Assembly: GCF_000182565.1 (NCBI RefSeq)
Contig: NW_015971538.1
Coordinates: forward strand, 899,736-963,735
DNA: 64,000 nt
Source of the DNA: Spizellomyces punctatus DAOM BR117
Lineage: Eukaryota; Chytridiomycota; Chytridiomycetes; Spizellomycetales; Spizellomycetaceae
Direction: 5' to 3'
Shown here one piece after another: positions 45,537 through 56,192 of this stretch. Made by a program: the position numbers and the translations under genes. Numbering within the stretch: position 1 is the first letter of the stretch; each line of letters begins with the position of its first letter. The notes below the pieces were generated by a model. That model ran no database searches and was not told the origin of the DNA. It saw only the letters and a list, made by a program, of their open reading frames with translations.

Positions 45537-46497
45537 GTACCAGACAAGATTGCCTCCACCGCCTGTCCTTCATCGCCTTCAAATTGTCGTAAGGCTTTAA
45601 CAACCAATCCTCGCTCAAACCCCATTTCACATACTCTTGAGATTGACCCTTGGTCCAGCCCCACCTCGTCTACGCCCACCGTTTTCCCAATCTGATCGAC
45701 GGAAGAACCCCCAATAGCATGTATCTGGGTCCATTCCCTTGCAGTCTTCTCAAAGTCCGCTCGTGCCGACAGGTAGTGTTTCGCAACCTCCGCGTCCTAC
45801 AACATCTATTTAGAATACGCCTTTCTTGAAGTAATAGGACTGACAAAAGGATAATCCACGCACCTGCGGATTGTCCGGTGCTGGATCGCAAAGCAGCGAC
45901 TGCAGGGATATTAGCTGATCACAGCACCTTTCAGTGTTACAAGCCACAGGCACAGAATCACAAACCATGCATCTCCAAACATACCACAGTTTTCAAGGTC
46001 AGGACAGGACTCCATTCATCTTTCAAAATGTCCAAGCCTATTCACCAGCCGCCACGCGATAAGCGACCATCCCAATCATGCTGGGAGAAAGTTGGTTTGA
46101 TGAGACTCACATATAGCGCCTGTTTGCGAAGAGATGTTTGGATGGTAGACTGGTGTCTCAAATCTCATTTTTGGGGGCTAGTTCACATGAGCATTGTCAA
46201 CAATCTCCATTCCAGGCGAACGGCCAAACTACGGCGCGGCACACCTTGAAAGGATAGTCGTCTGGTAACTCTATGTCCACAAGAAACTGTCCACCTTCGT
46301 ATGGGCTACCCTGCGGCCCTGCAATCATTCCTTTAAGGCGACCTAGCGTCGGCGATTCAGCTGCGTATAGTGGGATGATTGGGTGTATCCTGTGTGGTCT
46401 TACATAGATTGTCTCCGACAACTTGCACATATACATTGGCAGTTTTGTCCGACTGCACTTGACGGATTTCCCTCTCTATTCGTCGTGCGTCTGGCAT
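45537..46497 (-). CDS. UBC1: Ubiquitin-conjugating enzyme E2 with UBA domain (UBC1/UBE2K)
   Basis: E2 enzyme that builds K48-linked ubiquitin chains. [20 protein letters not shown] starts the UBC fold; [57 protein letters not shown] (catalytic Cys), [20 protein letters not shown] and [18 protein letters not shown] follow. The C-terminal third has a UBA domain ([20 protein letters not shown] ... AVEAILSG). Seven exons are needed; the acceptor before LISLQ is 15 bp upstream of another AG, and the upstream one restores the family sequence. Length (about 215 residues) matches yeast Ubc1. Confidence 0.94.
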
Positions 46498-46735
46498 TTT
46501 CGGAGTTGGTAAAATCTGTATATGGTCGCTGTAAAACTTGGAAAAGATGAATGATAATGCGCAGGGTAAAGTTGCACAATGTGTGGATCTTGGGTGCTGA
46601 GTGTTGGATGAGTCATTTGATTATGTAAGATGAAGCCGATCATGGGTGTTATTCAAAGAACCAAAGAACAAGAACTTTTATAGAGCAGGAGTTCTTCTGG
46701 GGGATCTTCCTTCGTCTTTGCAACCGCTTGAACCA

Positions 46736-49700
46736 TCATCGCCATGGCCTGGGATTCGGCACCTGCTTAAGGCGTCAGTAGCCATTCAAAAGTCAACAAT
46801 CTGTATTTTGGAACTTACAGGATAGGTCCACTTGGGTTTGTTAAGTGGCTTATTGCCCAATGTTTTGACAGCAGCATCTCGCGGCGCATAAAAGCTAGTT
46901 AAACTGAGGCCAAATATGCTGATATCTGCTTTGTACATCTCGGCTTTGTCATTTACAACAGATATCTGCTGTTTGCGACCCTCGGTGCGTGTTTCAGAAT
47001 TATCCGGGTCATCATTGATCTCTCCCTCAGCGTCCTCCTTGTCGTTGGCGTCCCTTGTGCCATGGGTGACGGGTTTACTTTGTCGACGCGCAAGCATATC
47101 TGCTTGACTGCGACCTCGTGGCACTGCAAGACGATTCACCGACTCAGTCAAGGCTTTGGATAGCCGAGGCATTGAAAGCGTATTTGATGCGTTGCGGCGC
47201 GTGGCTTTTCGCTTCCGTCGTCGTGGTTTGACTGCGTCTCCTGCCTGCACATCTTCTAGAGAGACAAATTGCGGATTGTCCTCGGACACCTCTTCTGGAG
47301 TTGGTGGAGATTCTGGCGCCAGATGAAAGCTGGCAATAAAAATTCCGTTTCCAGTTGATTCAGTTGGAAGGATCTTGAAGCATTCCTCTGCAGGGAAAAC
47401 GTATATCAGCATACCGACGCCATTTGTCGTGAAGAGCCAACAGCTCACGTACCTAATTCATATTCCTCTGTTCTCTCCACTGCAACATCGGGCAATACAC
47501 ATCCCAGCTCCCATTTATCACCAACGGCCTCCAGAGTTTCGCGAACAACTTGTTCATTTTCCTCCGCGTTTACAGATCGGGTTATATACAATATCACTTT
47601 GACATTAGGAACTTTGAAAGTGATCGTATTCTGTGTTACTCTTTGAGACCGTATAGGCGCTGTTCGCTGCGTACCCACATGAAAAGGCATGTTTCAACAT
47701 TCCTAGCTGCTGGCTTCTGAGTGACCACAGATCCTTTTGGGTGTATTGGTCATTTGGAAATTCTTGAAATGGGAGAAATTAAAATGCGCTTTGGAAGAGG
47801 GTTACAATCGAACACAAGCTTACCTTCCTCCTGGAGAAGATAACCAAGTTTATCCAAAATTGCGGTTGCAGAATTAGGTGGCTCCACAACGACCACTGAG
47901 ACCTACGTTGGAAGCACTTGAGTTTGCTTTACCATGCGGCCTCACCACAAATAACCACAAACCTTTTCATACTTCGAATCGAGGGGATCAAGATTTGTGA
48001 AATCAGACTCGATGATTTCCAAATCTGCGAGGCAGTATCAGATTCCGTTGATATCATAACAGCAGTCTCTTCAATTGTTATTTCACTTACTCTGACATCC
48101 CTGCAGTCCCCAATGTGCTTTGAACGATTCTAATCGACCAGCCCTGGCTTCACATGCAAAGACCTTTCCAATGACATCAACCTCTACCGCCAGATGCAGC
48201 GCCCTAGTACCTATATATCTGATTAGTGACCTTTGCTACAGGAAACGAGGGGGAGGGAGGAAGAAAAATGGTATCACACTCACCACAGCCTGCTCTAGCA
48301 TCGAGTATCTGTACCTCCCCTTGCGACGCTAACTCTGGCAGTAACGAACGGATGTAGCGAGGGCACCAAAAACTCGCCTTTTCCTGATACGTCCACCGTT
48401 AGAACGATGGCCAGTCATTGCTAGTGGATCACGTCAACTACCTCAAAAATCAGCTTTCCATCATTAACAATCCTGCTTGCTTTAATCTCAGCGAATCGCT
48501 CTGGTGACACAACTAAAAGGTCCTCAAAGTCCGGATCAACCACTATATCGTTTGAAGCACTAAAAGAAGTTGAGATAAATTCACCAAATTGTAAGATTCA
48601 TCGCGGCTTACTTAATACTGCTCCGTGATCGGGTGAGCTCTTCCAAGATCGCTCGCCGAGTCGTCTTGTACTTGTTTATCCGAAGGCATTTTGGCATGTC
48701 CACTATCAGTGAGTTGGAGGTTATATACAGTAAAATGCGATGCAATAGCCCTGTCACTCCTTGTACGCAAGATATTTCTCCCCGGTATTCTGACAGTCCG
48801 GGTCATCCCACATGGTCACCAGCAGCTTACCTGCAATATATTCTTTCTCCCGAACAGTCTCTGGCAGAACGTTTGCCATTTGCTCCTGTGGTGTGTCACC
48901 GCTAGCCCTTCGGTCAATCCTAATTCGCGCATACGCAGCGGCGAGCTTGATTTGGAAAGCGCGGAGTGCTGTATCAAGACTTTGCACAACTTCCACCCCC
49001 TCTTGATCGGATGAGGATGCATCTTTCGGAAGATCATAATTTATATCTGGGTATCGATGATGATTGAAATGGTATTTCATGAGGTCGTACATCATAACTT
49101 TGACTAGACCAAGGTGGTTGAGGAACTGAACTGGTAGGTGAGAGCCTCATACGTAGAATTACGGTCTAGAAGCGGCTTACCTCGTTATGATATACTAGAA
49201 ACTGAGTTTTAACCAGTATTGTATCAATGTATGTCATATCTGAATTATGCAGCAGTGGGCAACATGAATCAATAAAAGCTAATGCAATAACTGACTTACA
49301 TTTCATCGTTCCATACACCAATTTTAAAACCTTATCCCCCATGTTCTCTCTCCAGATAGCCGCATGATCCACTTGCCCTGATTTAGTCCGCTTCAGTGGG
49401 GCAGCTCCAACGAATACGCTCTCGTTCACGATATTCTCGAGAGTTTCGGCTGCAACTAAGAATTCCCCAAAATTATGTGATTGGTTATCGTCGAGGTCTT
49501 CCATGAGCGAGAGAGATTTGCGCAAATTATTTTCGGACGCTGCCATATTGCTTGATGTTCTTCGGGAGAGGTTGGAAGCGGATGCACCACCGGGCGCTAA
49601 TGATATCTCCGAATGGTAAGCGCGAAGGCTGTGAGACCGTTGCTGACTATGTAGGCCTGCATGAGGAAGTGTTTGGAGGGAAGATTTATGCATTTTATCT

Positions 49701-49738
49701 TGATCTTTACTGAAGGAAACTTCAAAAAGTTCAAGCAT
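46736..49738 (-). CDS. NSUN7: NSUN7-like RsmB-fold protein, both catalytic cysteines lost
   Basis: Relative of RNA m5C methyltransferases. Exons joined by eye give ESVFVGAAPLKRTKSGQ, VKVMMYDLMKYHF, LRAFQIKLAAAYARIRIDR and NVLPETVREKEYIA, all matching NSUN7. They continue VDMPKCLRINKYKTT, the SAM motif ILDARAGCGTRALHLA, FACEARAGRLE, VVVVEPPNSATAILD and VILYITRSVNAEENEQVV. In active NSUN enzymes the last two carry PCSG and TCS; here they read PNSA and TRS. A basic, disordered tail with KPRRRKRKATRR ends TYPVPNPRPWR. In mammals NSUN7 supports sperm motility. The start at 49738 is the first ATG of the open frame; an upstream open frame to 49878 is of doubtful meaning. About ten exons. Confidence 0.82.
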
Positions 49739-49876
49739 TCGGGTTGGAACAACGATGCTGAATCAGCCGATAGGTAAGCGCTTGGGTAAGCATAATATGT
49801 TGCCATGGCAAATTCAAAGTGCGATGCTCTCAAGCCAGGGTTGCTCTGAACGAGCTCTCGTAGCAAGCACCACACC

Positions 49877-51665
49877 ATGTCAACGAAAAAGCGAAAGGTT
49901 GTAGAAGGCGGTTCTATCAAGCCAGCGACCTTTGACAATGACACGAACGACACACCCCTTCTAGGTGGGTACTTGTGCCAACAAGAAACAAAACATTCTT
50001 GACTGACAAGTGGGCTTTCCAGTCACCCTCCCAGACTTCCCAACGAAACCCCATTCTGTCAAATTTCAAACATTTGTACGTGGTGAAAATGAGTCGGGGG
50101 CTGTACGGAAGAAGCGTCGTATTGTGGTGGGCCAAACCTCGAAACTTGAATATGTTGGAGATAATGCTGGGAACAAGCGCTATTGCCGGTATAGTAACGT
50201 TGTCACATAGAGGACGAGGTGCGAGAAGCTCAGCTACTGTATTATGCAGATATGTCATCGGTGTATTTGATAAGAACACCAAGCAGCTCACGCTGCGTGA
50301 ATCCGATGCATTTCGCATGGCCACAACAGTCAAAACACTCAAGCGGCACGAATCTAAGCATATTGCGGAGAAGGTGGGTACTTGGCGGCACAGATGGCAT
50401 TCTTCAATATGTTATGCTTACAATAGCCGCTACTCTCTGTAGAATATGCTCGCACGAAATGCCCTTGGTGAGGCCTTTGGAACAAAGAAGCGTCGTCAAG
50501 CCATCCGAGCACTGGAGAAGAACGTAGTTGATGTGCGGGGCATGGCGGAAGTTGAGGATGTAATAAAGGGCGCCATTGACGAAAAGGCGGCAACGCTTCC
50601 GAGCAGGGGTGAGTATCTGAAGGTTTGCTATATGCTCATGTTTCAGGAGATTGCTCACAGCTATCTGCTATGGCAGAGGAGATTCGGCAAGAGGCACAGC
50701 TCGACAGGTGTATACCGCCTTACAACCTTCAGGTACTGTGTATTGTACCGTGGACATGAATTGTCATTGACGTCCTCATTTGGCTCATACCTGTTCATTC
50801 GCCAGGCTCAATCCCCCGCCGATGTGTACAACGTGGAGGACATCATAACTCCCGCGGAACTCCAAGCGATTCCCTTCAAGCAGATATGGAGAGCCAGATC
50901 TGCATCTGACGTTAAGGAGCTTCTCGAGCCCATATCGTATGTTTCACCCAATTTGCAGTTTCTGATTCTGTTCTGGCCATGCTGACTTGTCCATTACAAG
51001 GCCTACATCATGGGTTTGGGACAAGATTCACGTTTGTCTACAGGTCAAGGATGATAGCGTCAGGATGCGGAGGGTGAATACTGTGTGCTTACGAGTGCCC
51101 TGTAGTAACTGCATTAACCACTGTGCACTTCCCTTTAGCTCATTTATCTTGCGTATCTGATGAAATTCCATGGTTTCAAAGACAAGGATTTGAACAGCCA
51201 GGCAGTTGGAAAGAGGCTCGGAGGAGCACCGCAGATTGTTGCGGAGAGGCTGATGAATGAATTCACAGAGTTTCAAGAAGATGAGGGAAGGAGACGGTGA
51301 GTTGAGCTCTCGCATTGTGCTGTACCCTGCTATGCAGTGCTTATCGAAGTTGTATGTCAGATATCGAATGTCGCCCAAGTTGCAAGATAAGCTGCGAGCT
51401 TACATATTGACTTTATGCCTGATTCTCAACGACTTCAAGGTGGACGCCAGTCAAATAGCACGGGACTTGGGTATAGCAGTCAACAAGTAAGTCCAGAATA
51501 TGCCAACCCCGCCGCCAGAGGTTTAACTGACGGGCAACCGCTAGAATGAACGACATTGCAAAAGAATTGGGATGCAAACACCAACAAGTCAAGAACGCCG
51601 AAGGCAAATCGACGAAGAGGATGGCGCTCACTGTTCCTCTTGTCTTCCCACAAAGAACACGTTGA
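49877..51665 (+). CDS. RPA49: RNA polymerase I subunit A49
   Basis: Subunit of the A49-A34.5 heterodimer of Pol I, homologous to TFIIF/TFIIE. MSTKKRKVVEGGSIKPATF opens exon 1. The dimerisation module shows VKFQTFVRGENESGAVRKKR-like, RRIVVGQTSKLEYVGDN, IGVFDKNTKQLTLRESDAF and HIAEKNMLARNALGEAFGTK text. A linker with DVRGMAEVEDVIKGAID leads to the tandem winged helix: DVYNVEDIITPAELQAIP, RLIYLAYLMKFHGFKDKDLN, LRAYILTLCLILNDFKVDAS and DIAKELGCKHQQVK. The C-terminus is QRTR. About eight exons. It is divergent from NSUN7, whose chosen start is about 138 bp away. Confidence 0.87.
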
Positions 51666-52073
51666 AGAGGCTTTCTCTATGGTGGGCCGGTGCTCATGAC
51701 TATAGATTCAATGCATATATAATTAGCGCCGATGTGAAAATCAATAGACTTGGGTTCGAAGTCTTATTATTTTCCAGTTAGCCCATTCTGAGTCCCCCGG
51801 ATGTTTTACATGGAATGATGCGCTATCCTGGGAAAAATATATACGGTTCACAATTTGCCGGGTAGCGTCTCCTGGTGCTTAACTAGTAGTCATGAGCAGT
51901 AGGGACCTGCTCCTCACATCCAAAGGTGTACTTTTGGAGTGGGTATGCTCTAGACCAAGCTGTAAAAGCTCAAATCTAATGCAATAAGTAGCACAGCGGT
52001 AGGGGATGCTGTAGTGGATGTTCTTGTTATTTGATTCAAATATGAATTATCCAGTCGCTTCTCTGCGATCCTA
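51666..52073. other. RPA49/SLX1 convergent intergenic region
   Basis: No coding frame is supported. The stretch is AT-rich and presumably holds the 3' ends of both genes. Confidence 0.4.
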
Positions 52074-54072
52074 TCATTTGAGTCCCAATCCACCTATTCT
52101 CTTCGTCAAAAAGGCCACATCCTCGTCATCATTTTCACAGCCCATGACCAGAGCATCACCAAATTCAGCGTCTGTTTTGTTCTGTTTACTGATCTCCGAC
52201 ACAACAGGTCTCGGGGACAGAGCGCGGTCTCCGTCCAGCGTGTGATCTAAAGAATAAACCATGTATTTGTTCTTCTGTTTGTTTTTAGATTTTGATGTGG
52301 ATACCATCGGGTAATTGTTCACGGGAATTGGTTGGTGGCAATTTCTGTTTCGCAGACTTTGGGGCGGGGCGTTTTCTTTGACGGTGGACGGCAATTTAAC
52401 CCCGTTTGATTTTTCACTTTGAGCAGTGGGCAAAAGAGATACCCAGGAAGCTTTTAAGGTCCCTCCGACGGATTTCGTGGAACTACAATGAGATGTGATC
52501 AGTGAATTCTGATTCGAATCTTGCAGCGGCATCACGGACAAGGTGGCTCCTATGGATGGTGGGATATGTTCCCCGTCTTCATGCGATCTCATATGTGCTC
52601 TCAAAGTCTTTCGTTTTCCAATGGCGTCACCGTGACCTGCATTCGAGCGGCATGGCGGATCCATGCTTCGTTGCAATTGCTCGGCAGTCAGCCCACTGTC
52701 GGTCTTCAGAGAAGTATCCTTCGCAATTCTGGTATCCTTCTGGTTCACGGAATGACCTTGTGATAACACTTCCACTGTCGCGGCTTTAACCAGATCTCGT
52801 GTGAGCATCTTCCTCAATCGCGGTTTTATTGTTGCCGTCTCCGTGCTATCTTTTCCCTTTAAATCGGCCCGCGTTGCCTTATTTACACTATTCTCATCGT
52901 TCTGCGATTCATCGGCCTGCATTTCCACCATTCCATGCGACGTAGCTGCAATGGTTATGTCATTCCTGCGAGCTTGACCTCCGGTCCGCATCACGTTCAT
53001 CCGTCCATTCATCGCCATAATGAGATCTCCCCATCTCAAAGGCACACGACATAACGGACATGTTCCCATCACAGGTAATAGTTCAGAAGAATGATCTGAC
53101 CCCAAGCGCTCGGCAGCCTCTTCTGAGAGAAACCATGAAGATAAACAAACGAGGTGAGCAATCATCGGACATTGATCTCTACTACAGCACAGCCAGTCGG
53201 ATGGTTGTTCGATCTCAATGGATTCAAGGCACACAACGCAGTCGTGCTCTATGCTGGGCATGTCGAGTTTCGAAGCGACTAGGGCCCCTGCCGCAAAATG
53301 CACATCGTTAGTAACCCTCAGCGTAATTATAGTACGACATGTAATTAGAAGAATAACATTACCTTCCTCCTTTCTAATGTCTCTCCCTACTTCCACAAGT
53401 GTGCCATGGGCTATGCCAATATGTCTCGGCGGCGCACTTGGAAGCTGTCCAAACATGGATGCAGCAACCGTGGATGTGAAATGAATATTCAATGGCCACC
53501 TTGACCATTGCTCTAGATGGAGCATATCTGAAAGGACTCGTAGTTTGATTGGCAGCATCATTTCCTTTCTGGTACCTTTGTAGGCACCAGGATATGCGGC
53601 TGAAAAGTGCCGGGACAGGTGCGGTTTTTGCCAAGCCCACTCGAACTTCCAGTCAGTCAGAAAATGCTGTCTGTCAGCCTTACTCCTGAACTGAAAATAA
53701 TGTGGGTTTTCATTTAGATATTTACCTGTAAAGCAGCATATTTATTTGGAAAACCGTAAACGACCACGACCATATCCCCTAGATAAAACACGTTAGGCTT
53801 CGCGAACAAGGCTCGCGGAGTGTGTCAATTCTAAACCTACAAGGGCGCTTCTTCTCAGTTTTTTTTGCCCCTCCCTTTATCTCTCCATTATGCTGCCTTA
53901 GTCGTCTGACGGGATCGGGAGTAGAGCCCACATATGCATGGTTGGTGCATCCTTCCTTCAGCGAGGACAGTAAGTAGCATCCGTAAAAGGTCGGCGAGAG
54001 CTGCGACAGGACGGGCTGAGGTACGGTTTCAGCAGCTTGGGACGAGATAGAGGCTGTTGTATCGTCCGTCAT
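52074..54072 (-). CDS. SLX1: Structure-specific endonuclease subunit SLX1
   Basis: GIY-YIG nuclease that, with SLX4, cuts branched DNA such as Holliday junctions. The N-terminal nuclease domain has [29 protein letters not shown] (catalytic Arg), and across introns [15 protein letters not shown] and FEWAWQKP (metal-binding Glu). A PHY13/RING-like zinc domain follows: [36 protein letters not shown], and [16 protein letters not shown]. The start at 54072 gives a Ser/Thr-rich leader of about 25 residues. The protein then runs on for some 330 residues of low-complexity Ser/Lys-rich sequence, much longer than yeast Slx1 (about 300 residues in total). Confidence 0.9.
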
Positions 54073-54653
54073 GGGCTGCCTTCAGTCAACCTTCAGTTTG
54101 TGCAGCATGACTATGTGGTCTCTGCGATCGTGAACGCGCGCGCGATCTACAACTTGCGATTGCAAAAAGTCCGGCACCATTGCAGGGTCGTGCGGTAACT
54201 CGCAAACGGAATGGTTTTACAGGGTTCCTTGTAGATTATATTCATATTGTAATATTGGGATTTTCACATCTCAACTGATTAAAATCTATGTGGTTTATGT
54301 TTCTCACTCAAACTGATAATTCAGTACGGTTTTGCCCATAAATCATAGTGTACCCTTGCAGCTTCTGGTGCGCTTCCAAGCGGCTCTCGCTGAAAAGAGG
54401 AACAGTATAAAAAGCACGATAACCCATATTATGTCAATAACATCTACTCTGCGCTTCTGCGCTTATGACCCCAGATACCGCCAGACGACTTCATTCGGAA
54501 TCAGATATGTTTATGGAGCAGGCATGGGTTAATAACCGATGTTTTGAGCAAGCAAGAACGATGGGATGACGAGAAATGACGATACTAAAAAGTCGTAAAT
54601 ATCTTAAAATAAATTACATATATAAACATTCCTTATAATGTATATTTGCAAGT
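54073..54653. other. SLX1 upstream / METTL18 downstream region
   Basis: No coding frame is supported. AT-rich from about 54240; presumably the SLX1 promoter and the METTL18 3' end. Confidence 0.4.
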
Positions 54654-56003
54654 TCAGAACCGGATTCGTACGACTTCTCGCCGTACGGACTGTGTCTCAA
54701 CCCACACCGTCCCAATTTCTCTTGCCCCCCGCTGTCGTACGAGATGCAGAAATGTGGGAAGTGATCCTGAACAACCGAAATACGTCGTCTTTGCGGCCAC
54801 AAACCTAGTTTGATATGTTCAACAAAGAGGAAAGCGAAAGCGTAGTCTCGAAAGAATAGAACCTACAGAACCCCATCGGTCTTGAGAGTGGCTTGTATCA
54901 AGTCAAGTAGTCGAGCGTGTGACTCGGATGCGTAGATTGTCTCCGATGTGAGGACAATGTCGTACTTGTCATCTTCGGCAAGTGTTGCTAATGTTTCCTG
55001 TTCGACAGACACGTTAGGGGCATGTACATATGAACCACATAGCAAGGTTCCATAATCTACCTTCAGTGATCCCCAATCTCCAGCCCAAAAGCGCGAAGGA
55101 ATATTTGACAGTGTTGAGAAGTCCAATTCAGCATCGAAGGTCACGGATGTATGTGTGGGTGGGTTGGATGGGCGCTGCGTCGTGTTGAGCAGTACGTTTG
55201 GGATGGTAACGAGGCGGAGCACGTCTTCGTTCTGATTGAATAGGAGGTCGACGTCAGATAAGAAATTAAGAGGGTGTGGTAGTGAATGAAATGGGAGAGA
55301 CTCACGTAGTCTTGAAAATCAACCACGGCGTCCTGTGTCAGACAGAAGATGCCTGGTAATGAGGATCCACACCCCAGCTGTTAGACATATGTGAGAAGCA
55401 GTCGAACTTCAGCATCGCGAGGACGTGGGATCGCACCTCTATGACTCGCTTCCCATGTAGCTCTGCTGGGTCTAAGGATGCAAGATAGTTGACCAGGTCT
55501 ACTGCACACTCCCAGGTTTTCAATCCTCCTGGATAAACACATTTATCACTTGGTATTCTCTGCGAGGAATTGAACCGAGTAATTTTACCTTCATATACTC
55601 CAGGAATCAAGTCCGTCTGTGACACAACAACGTTCGCCAATAAGTTACCATCCTCAAGATCATCCGTTTCCGCGATTTCGAACTTTATATCCGCAACATT
55701 TCTTTTGAGCAAGCTCCCTGCCATTGTTGGGACAACTTCCCCGATTACTTGTATGTGTTTTTCAAGCTTCATTTCGATACGATTAGTCTCCACTAACGTC
55801 GAGATAACGATTTTCATCCCTTACAAGATCTGCGTCCAGGGCAATGTGCCTACAGGGCGCCAATGGCGAGGAAACGGCATTGTCTTCGGCCGCCGGCGAC
55901 GTTTCAGATTCCTAAAAAATACGACCCATATTAGACCACTGTTGTGCAGTGTAAATTCATCGGGCTCAAGGGGTCGCACCTGGCCGAAACTGAACAAGAA
56001 CAT
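54654..56003 (-). CDS. HPM1: Protein-histidine N-methyltransferase METTL18/Hpm1
   Basis: SAM-dependent enzyme that methylates a histidine of ribosomal protein L3. A small first exon (MFLFSFGQ, 56003 downward) joins ESETSPAAEDNAVSSPLAP and, after a further intron, LEKHIQVIGEVVPTM. Family motifs follow: VVSQTDLIPGVYEG|GLKTWECAVDLVNYL, LGCGSSLPG, VVDFQDYNEDVLRLVTIPNV, RFWAGDWGSL, YDIVLTSETIYASESHARLL and, in the last exon, VAAKTTYFG and EVVRIRF. The short open frame starting with ATG at 55817 is interrupted by the intron removed here, so the start lies farther out. Seven or so exons. It is divergent from CAMSAP, 189 bp between starts. Confidence 0.88.
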
Positions 56004-56137
56004 CGTTGTTTGCTGGCTGTATCAGCACCGTCAACCTAATCCTTGAGGGCACTACGTTGCTATGCGCGGTCGTTAAGGAAGCTCGAAGTGTGGCTTCAAC
56101 TGATTACGTGAAGCGCGTTTAATCGCGGCGTCCCTAA

Positions 56138-56170
56138 CGTCGCTGAACCGTGGCTGAACCGTCGCTGAAC
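56138..56170. repeat. Three tandem 11-bp units upstream of CAMSAP
   Basis: CGTCGCTGAAC, CGTGGCTGAAC and CGTCGCTGAAC stand side by side, with a further partial CGTTCGAC. They lie between the divergent METTL18 and CAMSAP start codons and could bind a factor in phase with the helix. Confidence 0.75.
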
Positions 56171-56192
56171 CGTTCGACTAGGCGATCTTGTA

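Noticed and set aside
49739-49953. Minus-strand open frame with MVWCLLRELVQ whose ATG would share a CATG palindrome with the RPA49 start codon
   Set aside because: It is antisense to RPA49 exon 1, has no similarity to NSUN7, and joining it to NSUN7 needs a forced intron; the ATG at 49738 gives a simpler start.
49917-50342. 141-codon minus-strand frame
   Set aside because: It is the antisense shadow of RPA49 exons and their introns.
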